Of a stretch of DNA of 64,000 bases, positions 35,710-45,115 are shown one piece after another. The stretch comes from Oceanobacillus sp. HTM 045. Its GTDB lineage: Bacteria > Pseudomonadota > Alphaproteobacteria > Rhodobacterales > Rhodobacteraceae. A program made the translations under genes and the position numbers. The notes beneath the pieces are model-generated. The model searched no databases. It had not been told where the DNA came from and was given only the letters and a program-made list of their open reading frames with translations. The stretch covers positions 1 through 64,000 of the forward strand of contig WNWL01000008.1 in assembly GCA_009733745.1 (NCBI GenBank). Direction: 5' to 3'. Numbering within the stretch: position 1 is the stretch's first letter; the number at the start of each line of letters is the position of its first letter.

Positions 35710-37440
35710 ATGGCAATCCTCGAATTCAAGGGTGTCTCAAAGGGCTTCGGCGAGGGCAGCGGCCGCACCGAGGTCCTGAAGGGGATCGACCTCTCGGTGG
35801 AGGAAGGCGAATTCGTCGCCATCCTCGGCTTCTCCGGGACGGGCAAGACCACGCTCATCAGCCTGCTCGCCGGGCTGGAGATGCCGGACCGCGGCAGCGT
35901 CACCTTCCTGGGTGCGCCGGTCACCGGGCCGGGGCCGGAGCGGGGGGTGATCTTCCAGTCCTACTCGCTGATGCCGTGGCTCACCTCCGCCGGCAACGTG
36001 CGCCTCGCGGTGGACAGCGTGCACCGGGCGATGCCGAAGGCCGAGCGCACCGCGCTGGTCGGCGAGAAGCTCGCCAAGGTGGGCCTCTCCCACGCGGCCG
36101 AACGGCGCCCGGCAGAGCTTTCCGGCGGCATGCGCCAGCGCGTGGCGGTCGCCCGCGCGCTCGCCATGAACCCCGAGGTCCTGCTGATGGACGAGCCCCT
36201 CTCGGCGCTCGACGCGCTGACGCGGGCCAACCTGCAGGATGAGTTCGTCCGCATCTGGGACGAGGACCGCAAGACCGTGGTGCTCATCACAAACGATGTT
36301 GACGAGGCGATCCTGCTGGCCGACCGGATCGTGCCGCTCAATCCCGACGGCACGCTCGGTCCGGACTTCCCCGTGGCGCTCGACCGCCCCCGCGAGCGGA
36401 CGGCGATGAACCACGACCCCGCCTTCAAGCGGCTGCGGGCCGACGTGACGCAATACCTGATGCAGGTCGGGATCGCGGCGACGGCGGCAGGCACGCGCCG
36501 GCTGCCGGATGTCACCGCCATCCACCATATGGCGCCCAAGGCGTGGCGCGATGCAGGTGCGTCGAAGCCGCTGGCGAACGACGACCGCTACCTCGAGTTC
36601 AGCAAGGTGTCGAAGGTCTACCCGACGCCCAAAGGACTGCTCACGGTGGTGGACGAGGTCGACCTGACGCTGAAGAAGGGCGAGTTCATCTCGCTGATCG
36701 GCCATTCCGGCTGCGGCAAGTCCACGCTGCTGACGATGGCGGCGGGGCTGAACGAGATCAGCGGCGGCGGCATCATCCTCGACGACCGCGAGGTCACCGG
36801 TGCGGACCCGGAGCGCGCGGTGGTCTTCCAGGCGCCCTCGCTCTTCCCGTGGCTGACCGCCCGGGAAAACGTCGCCATCGGCGTCGACCGGGTCTATCCG
36901 AAGGCGAGCCAGGCCGAGCGGCAGGAGGTGGTGGAATATTACCTCGAACGCGTCGGCCTCGCGGACGCGATGAACAAGCCCGCGCGCGACCTCTCCAACG
37001 GCATGAAGCAGCGCGTCGGGATCGCGCGGGCCTTCGCCCTCTCGCCCAAGCTCCTGCTGCTCGACGAGCCCTTCGGGATGCTCGACAGCCTCACCCGCTG
37101 GGAGCTGCAGGAGGTGCTGATGGAGGTCTGGTCGCGGACGCGGGTCACGGCGATCTGCGTGACCCACGATGTCGACGAGGCGATCCTGCTCGCCGACCGG
37201 GTCGTGATGATGACCAACGGGCCGAAAGCGCGGATCGGCAAGATCATGCAGGTGGACCTGCCCCGCCCGCGCACCCGCAAGGCGCTGCTGGAGCACGAGG
37301 ACTACTACCTCTACCGCGAGCAGCTCCTCTCCTTCCTCGACGACTATGCCCACGGCGCGCAGAAGGCGCCCGAACCGGCAGTGCCCGCCGCGGAAACCGG
37401 CGCAGAGACCGGTGAAGGCCAGAAAGAGGAGGCGGCATGA
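35710..37440 (+). CDS. nrtC: Nitrate/nitrite ABC transporter ATPase, two ATPase domains fused (NrtC/NrtD)
   Basis: 576 aa. Domain 1 (about 1-230) has Walker A GFSGTGKTT, Q-loop FQSYSLMPW, signature ELSGGMRQR and Walker B VLLMDEPLSALD, but the switch His is replaced (LITNDVDEA). Domain 2 (about 295-540) has GHSGCGKST, FQAPSLFPW, a signature with one change (DLSNGMKQR), LLLLDEPFGMLD and a normal VTHDVDEA. Complementary deviations suggest asymmetric ATP sites. Cyanobacterial NrtC instead carries a binding-protein-like second domain, so this tandem-ATPase form differs. A Pro/Glu/Ala-rich tail ends the protein. It overlaps the next gene by ATGA. Confidence 0.92.
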   Translation: MAILEFKGVSKGFGEGSGRTEVLKGIDLSVEEGEFVAILGFSGTGKTTLISLLAGLEMPDRGSVTFLGAPVTGPGPERGVIFQSYSLMPWLTSAGNVRLAVDSVHRAMPKAERTALVGEKLAKVGLSHAAERRPAELSGGMRQRVAVARALAMNPEVLLMDEPLSALDALTRANLQDEFVRIWDEDRKTVVLITNDVDEAILLADRIVPLNPDGTLGPDFPVALDRPRERTAMNHDPAFKRLRADVTQYLMQVGIAATAAGTRRLPDVTAIHHMAPKAWRDAGASKPLANDDRYLEFSKVSKVYPTPKGLLTVVDEVDLTLKKGEFISLIGHSGCGKSTLLTMAAGLNEISGGGIILDDREVTGADPERAVVFQAPSLFPWLTARENVAIGVDRVYPKASQAERQEVVEYYLERVGLADAMNKPARDLSNGMKQRVGIARAFALSPKLLLLDEPFGMLDSLTRWELQEVLMEVWSRTRVTAICVTHDVDEAILLADRVVMMTNGPKARIGKIMQVDLPRPRTRKALLEHEDYYLYREQLLSFLDDYAHGAQKAPEPAVPAAETGAETGEGQKEEAA

Positions 37441-38414
37441 TGACCGCAGAGACCGAAACCGTCCAGCCGGCCACGACCGGTGGCCGCGCCTTCATCGAGG
37501 TGACCGAAGTCTGGACGCCCGACCCGGACACCGGCGTTCTGAAGCTCGCCAGCGGGATCTACGGGCCACATGACGGCTTCGCCGCCGTCAGCGGTACCGA
37601 GAGCTTCGCGAAGGGCGAGGGCCTGCCCGGAAAGGCCTGGGCGGACGGTCGACCGGTGGTGCTGAACGGCTTCCGTGGCACCTATTTCAAGCGCACCGAG
37701 GCAGCGGAGGCCGCCGGGCTGACCACCGCGGTCGCAATCCCGGTCTTCGAGGCGTCGGAACTGCGGGGCGTGATCGTCTTCCTCTGCGCCGACGACAGGT
37801 CGCGGACGGGCGCAATCGAGATCTGGGAGGAGGATCCGGGCCAGACCGGGCTCCTTCGCCTCGCGGACGGGTATTACGGCGCCGCCAAGCACTTCGAATG
37901 GGTCTCGCATCACACCCAGTTCCCCCGCGGGCAGGGCCTGCCAGGCGGGGTCTGGGCGGCGGGCGCGTCGATGCTGATGCGCGACCTCGGCAGTTCCTAC
38001 CGCTTCATCCGCGCCGAGAGCGCAGGACAGGCCGGCATCACCACCGGCCTCGGCCTCCCGGTCGAGGTGCCGGGCCCGGAGACCGTGGTGCTGACGCTGC
38101 TCTCCGCCCGCGGCACGCCCATCGCGCGGCGGTTCGAGCTCTGGGATGCGGTCGGCGGCAGCGGCGCGGACGCGCGCGACGTGGTGCTGGTGGACGGGCT
38201 CTGCGAGAGCGAGGGGCCGCTCTGGGGCAACCCGCGCCGGGTCGCCGCGTGGCACGGACCGATCGGGCAGGTCGCGGCGACCGGCGTACCGCTGGCGCGC
38301 GGCAGCAAGTCGGGCGAACCCGTCGCGGGGCTTCCCGCCGGATGCATCGCGGTCGTGGCCATGCCGGTCTTCCGCGGCGGTCGGTTCGCCCAGGTCGTCG
38401 CCTGGTACTTCTGA
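37437..38414 (+). CDS. GAF-like protein with three related modules, encoded in the nitrate operon
   Basis: 325 aa, soluble, without an output domain. Three related modules can be seen. Module 1 (about 16-118) is FIEVTEVWTPDPDTGVLKL with KGEGLPGKAWADGRPVVL. Module 2 (about 119-220) is AIEIWEEDPGQTGLLRLADG with RGQGLPGGVWAAGASML. Module 3 (about 221-325) starts RRFELWDAVG and ends VAMPVFRGGRFAQVVAWYF. This resembles GAF domains that bind small molecules. It sits between the transporter ATPase and nirB, overlapping the former by ATGA, so it is expressed with nitrate assimilation. A sensory or accessory role is inferred; no known Nas protein matches by function. Confidence 0.7.
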   Translation: MMTAETETVQPATTGGRAFIEVTEVWTPDPDTGVLKLASGIYGPHDGFAAVSGTESFAKGEGLPGKAWADGRPVVLNGFRGTYFKRTEAAEAAGLTTAVAIPVFEASELRGVIVFLCADDRSRTGAIEIWEEDPGQTGLLRLADGYYGAAKHFEWVSHHTQFPRGQGLPGGVWAAGASMLMRDLGSSYRFIRAESAGQAGITTGLGLPVEVPGPETVVLTLLSARGTPIARRFELWDAVGGSGADARDVVLVDGLCESEGPLWGNPRRVAAWHGPIGQVAATGVPLARGSKSGEPVAGLPAGCIAVVAMPVFRGGRFAQVVAWYF

Positions 38415-38425
38415 CGGAGGGACGC

Positions 38426-40867
38426 ATGACGCAGAAACTTGTCGTCATCGGCGCGGGCATGGCCTCGGGGCGGGTGCTGGAGCACCTGTTCGAGGAGGCG
38501 CCCGGCGCCTTCGAGGTCACGCTGTTCAACGCGGAACCGCGCGGAAACTACAACCGGATCATGCTCTCGCCGGTCCTCTCGGGCGAGAAGACCTACGAGG
38601 AGATCGTCACCCATGACGACGCCTGGTATGCGGAGCACGGTGTCGCCTGCCGGTTCGGCGAGCCGGTGCTGGGCGTGGACCGCGCGCGCAAGGTCGTCGT
38701 CACGGAGAAGGGCGAGACGCCCTATGACAAGCTCCTGATCGGCACCGGATCGGCGCCGTTCATCATCCCGGTGCCGGGCAAGGACCTGCCGGGGGTGATC
38801 ACCTATCGCGACCTAGACGACACCAACGCCATGATCGAGGCGGCGGCGCAGCCGGGCGCGCAGGCCGTGGTGATCGGCGGCGGCCTGCTGGGGCTGGAGG
38901 CGGCGGCGGGACTCAGGCTGCGCGGGATGGAGGTCACCGTCCTCCACCTGATGCCGCACCTGATGGAACGCCAGCTCGACCCCGCAGCGGGCTACCTGTT
39001 GCGGAAGGAGCTGGAGGATCGCGGCATCTCGATCCGCTGCAAGGCCAACACGCACGAGATCGTCGGCGACGGAAAGGTCGAGGCGGTGCGGCTCGACGAC
39101 GGGACCGAGATCCCAGCGGATATCGTGGTGATGGCGGTCGGGATCCGGCCCGACAAGCGCATCGCCGAGGCAGCGGGGCTCGCCAGTGGACGCGGCATCC
39201 ATGTCGACGACGCGATGGTCACCTCCGACCCCGACATCCTCGCCGTGGGCGAATGCGTCGAGCATCGGGGCGCCTGCTACGGCCTCGTCGCGCCGCTCTA
39301 CGACATGGCCAGGGTCGCGGCGCGGACGCTGGCGGGCGACGCGGCGGCCTATGCCGGCTCCGTCACCTCGACCAAGCTGAAGGTCACCGGGGTCGACCTC
39401 TTCTCCGCCGGGGATTTCGCCGAGGGAGAGGACCGCGAGGAGATCGTGCTGCGCGACGCGGCGCGGAACGTCTACAAGCGCCTCGTGATCCGCGACGACC
39501 GGATCATCGGCGTGGTGATGTACGGCGACACGGCGGACGGCAACTGGTTCTTCGGCCAGATGAAGGACGGCGCCGACATCTCCGCGATGCGCGAGACGCT
39601 GATCTTCGGCCCCGCCTATGCCGGGGGAACGCCGCTGGACCCTATGGCGGCCGTTGCAGCCTTGCCGGATGATGCAGAGATCTGCGGCTGCAACGGCGTC
39701 TGCAAGAAGCAGATCGTCACCGCCATCGACGGCGGCGCGACCACGCTGGAGGCGGTGCGAGGACGGACCAAGGCCTCCGGCTCCTGCGGCACCTGCACCG
39801 GGCTGGTCGAACAGCTCCTCGCGGTGACACTGGGCGACGCCTTCGAGATGCCGGCGGCCAAGCCGGTCTGCGCCTGCACCGACCTCACCCACGAGGACGT
39901 GCGGCGGCTGATCAAGGCGCGGGAGCTGAAGTCCATGCCCGCGGTGATGCAGGAATGCGGCTGGAAGACCTCCTGCGGCTGCCATGTCTGCCGGCCGGCG
40001 TTGAACTACTACCTGCTGGCCGACTGGCCGGATGAGTATGCTGACGACCCGCAGTCGCGTTTCATCAACGAGCGCCGGCACGCCAACATCCAGAAGGACG
40101 GCACCTTCTCGGTCGTGCCGCGCATGTTCGGCGGCATCACCACGCCGTCGGAATTGCGCGCCATAGCCGACGCGGCGGAGAAATACGCGGTGCCGACGGT
40201 CAAGGTGACCGGCGGGCAGCGGATCGACCTGCTGGGCGTGAAGCGGGAGGACCTGCCCGCGATCTGGGCCGACCTCACCGAGGCGGGCATGGTGTCCGGC
40301 CATGCCTACGCCAAGGGGCTGCGCACGGTGAAGACCTGTGTCGGCACCGACCATTGCCGGTTCGGCACGCAGGACTCGACCGGCCTCGGCATCGCGATCG
40401 AGAAGCGCATGTGGGGCTCCTGGACGCCCCACAAGGTCAAAATGGCGGTCTCCGGCTGCCCGCGGAATTGTGCCGAGGCGACCTGCAAGGACGTGGGCGT
40501 GATCTGCGTGGACAGCGGCTTCGAGATCGGCGTCGCGGGCGCGGCGGGGATGGACGTGAAGGCGACCGAACTGCTCGCGAAGTCGCCGGACGCCGACGAG
40601 ACCATCGAGATCATCTGCGCCTTCGTCCAGCTCTACCGCGAGAACGCGAAATATCTCGACCGGCCCTACAAATGGGTCGCCAAGGTCGGGCTCGACTGGG
40701 TCAGGGCGCGGGTCGTGGACGACCTGGAGAGCCGCGCGGCGCTGGTGGCACGGTTCGACCACTCCCAGCGGGTGTTCCAGAAGGACCCCTGGGCCGAGCG
40801 AGCCGATCCCGGCACGCGCAAGGCCTACCGACCCATCGCCGACCTGACGCTGGAGGCCGCGGAATGA
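38426..40867 (+). CDS. nirB: Assimilatory NAD(P)H-nitrite reductase, large subunit
   Basis: 813 aa, cytoplasmic, reducing nitrite to ammonium with NAD(P)H. Domains in order: FAD/NAD-binding oxidoreductase (VVIGAGMASGRVLEHLFEE ... AVVIGGGLLGLEAAAGLRL), two BFD-like [2Fe-2S] regions (ICGCNGVCKKQIV with SGSCGTCTGLVEQ; VCACTDLTHEDV with CGCHVCRPAL), then the siroheme/[4Fe-4S] reductase domain with TCVGTDHCRFG and SGCPRNCAEATCKD supplying the cluster cysteines. Length is close to other NirB proteins. ATG 38426 has GGAGGGACGC upstream. It overlaps nirD by 4 bases. Siroheme is expected from the cobA product encoded downstream. Confidence 0.96.
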   Translation: MTQKLVVIGAGMASGRVLEHLFEEAPGAFEVTLFNAEPRGNYNRIMLSPVLSGEKTYEEIVTHDDAWYAEHGVACRFGEPVLGVDRARKVVVTEKGETPYDKLLIGTGSAPFIIPVPGKDLPGVITYRDLDDTNAMIEAAAQPGAQAVVIGGGLLGLEAAAGLRLRGMEVTVLHLMPHLMERQLDPAAGYLLRKELEDRGISIRCKANTHEIVGDGKVEAVRLDDGTEIPADIVVMAVGIRPDKRIAEAAGLASGRGIHVDDAMVTSDPDILAVGECVEHRGACYGLVAPLYDMARVAARTLAGDAAAYAGSVTSTKLKVTGVDLFSAGDFAEGEDREEIVLRDAARNVYKRLVIRDDRIIGVVMYGDTADGNWFFGQMKDGADISAMRETLIFGPAYAGGTPLDPMAAVAALPDDAEICGCNGVCKKQIVTAIDGGATTLEAVRGRTKASGSCGTCTGLVEQLLAVTLGDAFEMPAAKPVCACTDLTHEDVRRLIKARELKSMPAVMQECGWKTSCGCHVCRPALNYYLLADWPDEYADDPQSRFINERRHANIQKDGTFSVVPRMFGGITTPSELRAIADAAEKYAVPTVKVTGGQRIDLLGVKREDLPAIWADLTEAGMVSGHAYAKGLRTVKTCVGTDHCRFGTQDSTGLGIAIEKRMWGSWTPHKVKMAVSGCPRNCAEATCKDVGVICVDSGFEIGVAGAAGMDVKATELLAKSPDADETIEIICAFVQLYRENAKYLDRPYKWVAKVGLDWVRARVVDDLESRAALVARFDHSQRVFQKDPWAERADPGTRKAYRPIADLTLEAAE

Positions 40868-41199
40868 CCGACTGGATCGATATCGGCGCGCTGGCGGAAA
40901 TCCCCGTCCGCGGCGCGCGCGTGGTGAAGACGCGGGCCGGCTGCGTCGCCGTGTTCCGCACGGCGGAGGACGAGGTCTTCGCGCTGGACGACCGCTGCCC
41001 GCACAAGGGCGGGCCGCTTTCGGACGGGATCGTGCACGGCGCCTCGGTCACCTGCCCGCTGCACAACTGGGTGATCGCGCTGACCGACGGCAAGGCCCAG
41101 GGCGCGGACGAGGGCATGGTCGCGACCTATCCCGCGCGGGTCGAAGGCGGCCGCGTGCTGATCGACGCCGCGCTCCTCCGCGCCGACCGGGCCGCCTGA
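40864..41199 (+). CDS. nirD: Nitrite reductase small subunit (Rieske-like)
   Basis: 111 aa. It is a Rieske-fold protein with complete cluster ligands in DDRCPHKGGPLSDG (Cys-x-His) and VTCPLHNWVIAL (Cys-x2-His). Some NirD proteins lack these; here they are present, so a [2Fe-2S] cluster may bind. It works with NirB in nitrite reduction. It overlaps nirB by ATGA and is one base from nasA. Confidence 0.93.
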   Translation: MTDWIDIGALAEIPVRGARVVKTRAGCVAVFRTAEDEVFALDDRCPHKGGPLSDGIVHGASVTCPLHNWVIALTDGKAQGADEGMVATYPARVEGGRVLIDAALLRADRAA

Positions 41200-41200
41200 G

Positions 41201-43822
41201 ATGATCCGGACCACCTGCCCCTATTGCGGCGTCGGCTGCGGCGTGCTGGCCGGGGCGGACGGCACGGTGCGGGGCGATCCGGATCATCCCGCCAATTTCG
41301 GGCGGCTCTGCTCCAAGGGCTCGGCGCTGGGCGAGACCACCGGCCTCGACGGGCGCCTGCTGGCGCCACGGATCGGCGGGCGCGAGGCGGGCTGGGACGA
41401 AGCCCTCGACCTCGTCGCCGCGCGGTTCCGCGAGACCGTCGCGGAGCACGGGCCGGGCAGCGTCGCCTTCTACGTTTCCGGCCAGCTCCTTACGGAGGAC
41501 TACTACGTCGCCAACAAGCTGATGAAGGGCTTCATCGGCTCGGCGAATATCGACACGAACTCAAGGCTTTGCATGGCATCTTCGGTGGCCGGGCACCGCC
41601 GCGCCTTCGGGACGGACACGGTGCCGGGCACCTACGAGGACCTCGAGCAGGCCGACCTCATCGTGCTCGTCGGCTCCAACCTCGCCTGGTGCCATCCCGT
41701 TCTCTACCAGCGCATAGCCGCGGCGCAGAAGGAGCGGGGCACGCGGGTCGTCGTCGCCGATCCGCGCCGGACCGCCACCTGCGACATCGCCGACCAGCAC
41801 CTGCCCCTCGCACCGGGGAGCGACGTGGCGCTGTTCGCAGGGCTGCTCGCGCAGATGGAACGGGACTTCGCCATCGACGAGCGCCACGCGCGGGACCATG
41901 TCGACGGCCTCGCGGATGCGCTGGAGAGCGCGCGCGGCTGGAACCTGGCCCGCGTCGCCGCCGCCACCGGGCTGCCAGAGGCGGAGATCGGGCGCTTCTA
42001 CCGGCTCTGGATCGGCACCGAGCGGGTCGTCACCGTGTTCAGCCAGGGGGTGAACCAGTCCTCCCGCGGCACCGACAAGGTCAACGCGATCATCAACTGC
42101 CACCTCGCTGCCGGGCGGATCGGGCGGCCGGGCATGGGACCGTTCTCGGTCACCGGGCAGCCGAACGCGATGGGCGGGCGCGAGGTCGGCGGGCTCGCCA
42201 ACATGCTCGCCTGCCATCTCGACATCGAGAACGCGGAACATCGCGAAGCGGTGCAGGGCTTCTGGCGCTCCCCCGCCATCTGCGCGGAGCCCGGGCTCAA
42301 GGCGGTGGACCTGTTCCGGGCCTGCGCGGACGGGCGGATCAAGGCGCTCTGGATCATGTCCACCAACCCCGTCGTGAGCATGCCGGATGCCGACCGGGTG
42401 CGCGAGGCGATCCGCAACTGCCCGTTCGTGGTGGTGACCGACGTGGAGGCCGAGACCGACACCACCGTGGTCGCCGATGTGCTGCTGCCCGCGGCAGCCT
42501 GGGGCGAGAAGTCCGGCACGGTGACGAATTCCGAGCGGCGCATCTCGCGCCAGCGGGCCTTTCTCCCAGCCCCGGGAGAGGCGCGGCCCGACTGGCGGAT
42601 CGTCTGCGACGTCGCCGCGCGGATGGGCTGGGCGGATGCCTTCGCCTATGACGGGCCCGCGGCGATCTTCCGCGAGCATGCGGCGCTTTCGGGCATCGCG
42701 GGGGCGCTCGGCAGGGATTTCGACATTTCCGGCCTATCGGAGCTCGACGACGCCGCATACGAGGCGCTGAAGCCGGTCCAGTGGCCGGTGAGCGCCGCAC
42801 GGCGCGGCGGGCGGTTCTTCGCCGACGGGGGCTACTTCACGCCGGGAGGGCGCGGCCGGATGGTGCCGGTCGCTCCGGAGGGTTTCGCCACCGAGACCGC
42901 TCCTGAATACCCCCTGCGGCTCAACACCGGCCGGGTGCGCGACCACTGGCACACGATGACCCGAACGGCGCGTTCGGCGCGGCTGAGCCAGCATACCGGC
43001 GAGCCGTTTCTGGAGATCCACCCGGATGACGCCGCGGAGGCGGGGCTTGAGCCGGCGTCGCTGGTGAGGGTCGAGAGCCCCTGGAGCGCGGCGGTGCTGC
43101 GGGTGCTGGTGACCGACCGGACACCGCGCGGCAGCGTCTTCGCGCCGATGCACTGGACCTCGCGCTGGTCGAGCGCGGGCCGGGTGGACCCGCTGGTCGC
43201 GCCGGAGGTGGACCCGGTCTCGGGCCAGCCGGAGCTCAAGGGCAGCCCAGTGCGCGTGGTGCCCTACCGGCCCGAATGGTACGGATTCGCGGTTTCCGTA
43301 GCCCGTCCGCGCCCGGCGACCGACTACTGGGCGCTGGCGCGGGGGAACGGTGGATGGCAGGCCGAGATGGCCGGAAAAGCCGTTCCCGACGACTGGGAGG
43401 CGTTCGCAAGGGCGCTGTTCGACACACCGGAGACCGACGCGGTGCTGATCGAGGACCGCAGCACCGGCATGGTCCGGGTCGCGCTGGTGGAGGACGACCG
43501 GGTGATCGCCGCGCTCTTTACCGCGCGGGAGCCGGTCGCGGTCGCGCGGAGCCATGTCATGTCGCAGCTCGGCGCCGCGCGGGCGGACGAAATGCTCGCG
43601 GGCCGCGCCGGCGCGGCGGCGCCGGACCCGGGACCGACGGTCTGCGCGTGTTTCGGCATCGGCGCCAACACGATCCTGGAAGCCGTTGCGGAACAGGGAC
43701 TTGCGACGGTCGACGCGATCGGCGCGGCGCTGCGGGCGGGCACGAATTGCGGCTCCTGCCGGCCGGAACTTCGGGCGCTGATCGCCCGTGCCGGACTGAC
43801 CGAGAAGGTCGCGGCGGAATGA
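41201..43822 (+). CDS. nasA: Assimilatory nitrate reductase, catalytic subunit
   Basis: 873 aa, cytoplasmic molybdopterin enzyme reducing nitrate to nitrite. The N-terminal [4Fe-4S] motif is TTCPYCGVGCGVL with GRLCSKGSALG. The bis-MGD domains include MASSVAGHRRAFGTDTVPGT, GPFSVTGQPNAMGGREVGGL and WIMSTNPVVSMPDADRV. The dinucleotide-binding C-domain is seen at RLNTGRVRDHWHTMTRTARS. The C-terminus carries a BFD-like [2Fe-2S] domain (VCACFGIGANTILEAVAEQG, AGTNCGSCRPELRAL), a known feature of NasA-type enzymes. It overlaps cobA by ATGA. The genes are in the order transport, nitrite reductase, nitrate reductase. Confidence 0.96.
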   Translation: MIRTTCPYCGVGCGVLAGADGTVRGDPDHPANFGRLCSKGSALGETTGLDGRLLAPRIGGREAGWDEALDLVAARFRETVAEHGPGSVAFYVSGQLLTEDYYVANKLMKGFIGSANIDTNSRLCMASSVAGHRRAFGTDTVPGTYEDLEQADLIVLVGSNLAWCHPVLYQRIAAAQKERGTRVVVADPRRTATCDIADQHLPLAPGSDVALFAGLLAQMERDFAIDERHARDHVDGLADALESARGWNLARVAAATGLPEAEIGRFYRLWIGTERVVTVFSQGVNQSSRGTDKVNAIINCHLAAGRIGRPGMGPFSVTGQPNAMGGREVGGLANMLACHLDIENAEHREAVQGFWRSPAICAEPGLKAVDLFRACADGRIKALWIMSTNPVVSMPDADRVREAIRNCPFVVVTDVEAETDTTVVADVLLPAAAWGEKSGTVTNSERRISRQRAFLPAPGEARPDWRIVCDVAARMGWADAFAYDGPAAIFREHAALSGIAGALGRDFDISGLSELDDAAYEALKPVQWPVSAARRGGRFFADGGYFTPGGRGRMVPVAPEGFATETAPEYPLRLNTGRVRDHWHTMTRTARSARLSQHTGEPFLEIHPDDAAEAGLEPASLVRVESPWSAAVLRVLVTDRTPRGSVFAPMHWTSRWSSAGRVDPLVAPEVDPVSGQPELKGSPVRVVPYRPEWYGFAVSVARPRPATDYWALARGNGGWQAEMAGKAVPDDWEAFARALFDTPETDAVLIEDRSTGMVRVALVEDDRVIAALFTAREPVAVARSHVMSQLGAARADEMLAGRAGAAAPDPGPTVCACFGIGANTILEAVAEQGLATVDAIGAALRAGTNCGSCRPELRALIARAGLTEKVAAE

Positions 43823-44583
43823 GCGGCGCGGCGCGAAAAGGGTTCGTGAGCCTCGTCGGCGCCGGTCCGCGCGCGCCGGACCTGATCACGGTGCGCGGGA
43901 TGGAGCGGCTCAGCGCGGCGGAGGTGGTGCTCCACGACCGGCTGGTCGACCCAGCGCTGCTGGAGCACGCACCGCCCGGCGCGGAACGGGTGCTGGTCGG
44001 CAAGCGGCCCGGGGGCGCGTCCTGGCGGCAGGAGGACATCAACGCCCTGGTCTGCGCGCGGGCGCGGGCGGGGTACCGCGTCGTGCGCCTGAAATGCGGC
44101 GACCCGGGCATCTTCGGGCGCGTCTCCGAGGAGATGCAAGCGCTTGAAGCGGAAGGTATTTCCTACGAGATCGTGCCGGGCGTGACCGCCGCCTCCGCCG
44201 CCGCGGCGGCGGTTTCGGGGTCGCTGACCGAGCGGGGCGCATGCGACACGCTGGTCGTCTCCACCGGGCGGCTGCGCGACGGCGCGGAGGACCCGGACTG
44301 GGCGCATCACCTGCGGCCCGGCGCGCGGCTGGTGCTCTACATGGGCGTGGGCCGGGCCGGGGCGCTGCAACGGGCGCTGACCGCGCGCGGTCAGCCGGCG
44401 GAAAGCCTTGTCACCATTGTCGAATCCGCCTCGCAGGCGCGGGAACGGGTGCATGTCGTGGCGCTCGGGGCGCTGGCGGCGGAGATCGCGGCGCGCGGGA
44501 TATCCAACCCGGCGATCATCATGCTGGACGCCGCCAATCCGGCCGTCGCGGCGGCCCGTCCCGTGCTCGTGGCGGCGGAGTAG
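43819..44583 (+). CDS. cobA: Uroporphyrinogen-III C-methyltransferase
   Basis: 254 aa, a stand-alone SUMT making precorrin-2 for siroheme (and cobalamin). Motifs: FVSLVGAGPRAPDLITVRGM, VVLHDRLVDPALLEHAPPGA, VRLKCGDPGIFGRVSEEM (SAM-binding loop), PGVTAASAAAAAVSG and LVLYMGVGRAGALQ. The ATG at 43819 overlaps the nasA stop. Its place at the end of the nitrate operon fits the need of NirB for siroheme. The dehydrogenase/ferrochelatase step is not encoded here. Confidence 0.95.
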   Translation: MSGAARKGFVSLVGAGPRAPDLITVRGMERLSAAEVVLHDRLVDPALLEHAPPGAERVLVGKRPGGASWRQEDINALVCARARAGYRVVRLKCGDPGIFGRVSEEMQALEAEGISYEIVPGVTAASAAAAAVSGSLTERGACDTLVVSTGRLRDGAEDPDWAHHLRPGARLVLYMGVGRAGALQRALTARGQPAESLVTIVESASQARERVHVVALGALAAEIAARGISNPAIIMLDAANPAVAAARPVLVAAE

Positions 44584-44667
44584 CCCGCCGCGCGAAACCG
44601 GGATTGCCATTGCCGCGCAACGCTTTAGGGTGCGGTCTCCGTCGAGGGTCGGATCGGGGAGGCCGGG

Positions 44668-44905
44668 ATGAGGATTGCCGTGGTCGGCGGCGGGCAGGCG
44701 GGATTTTCGCTCGCCGCGGGGCTGAGGTCGCAGGGCTTCGAGGGCGAACTGGCGCTGTTCTGCGCCGAACCGGTGCCGCCCTACCAGCGCCCGCCGCTCA
44801 GCAAGGCCTACCTGCTCGGCGAGATGGAGGTCGAGCGCCTGCTGTTCCGGCCCGCGGAGTTCTACGCCGAGAGCGGCATCGACCTGCGCCCCGGGGAGCC
44901 GGTTC
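44668..44905 (+). pseudogene. Ferredoxin reductase (rhodocoxin/putidaredoxin-reductase type), 3'-truncated
   Basis: About 79 residues of the FAD-binding N-terminus remain: MRIAVVGGGQAGFSLAAGLR, PPYQRPPLSKAYLLGEM, FRPAEFYAESGIDLRPGEPV. Normal length is about 400 aa. Homology ends near 44905, where unrelated sequence begins, so the island at 44.9-52 kb was inserted here or deleted the rest. No 3' part of the gene is seen in the window. The 85-bp gap behind cobA suggests it was once part of, or just after, the nitrate operon. Confidence 0.8.
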
Positions 44906-45115
44906 GGATATTGGGCCGGACCACACGCCGGACGAGGCCGGGCTCGGATGGGCGGTGATCAGCTTCCATGCGGTCGAGAACAGGTCGACCACGTCGCGCT
45001 TGACCCGGACGAGCTTGCCGAGGGTCTTCTCGCGCAGCTCGTCGTCGGAGGGCTTGTGCGAGGTGCGGCCGACGGCAAGTCCCTGACGGGCTCGCCCGCG
45101 CGCAAGACGAGAAGA
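44895..45115 (-). other. Possible 3' fragment of an unidentified gene
   Basis: On the reverse strand one frame reads QGLAVGRTSHKPSDDELREK, TLGKLVRVKRDVVDLFSTAW, KLITAHPSPASSG. The charged-residue and codon pattern looks like real coding sequence, unlike the other frames. The 5' side degenerates toward the start of the 903-aa gene on the other strand. Likely a truncated relic at the island edge; family not recognised. Confidence 0.3.

Noticed and set aside
35737-37353. 538-codon reverse frame across the nitrate ATPase gene
   Set aside because: Antisense shadow; repeats reflect the two ATPase domains of the forward gene.
38813-40762. 649-codon reverse frame across nirB
   Set aside because: Shadow of nirB codon bias; no recognisable motif.
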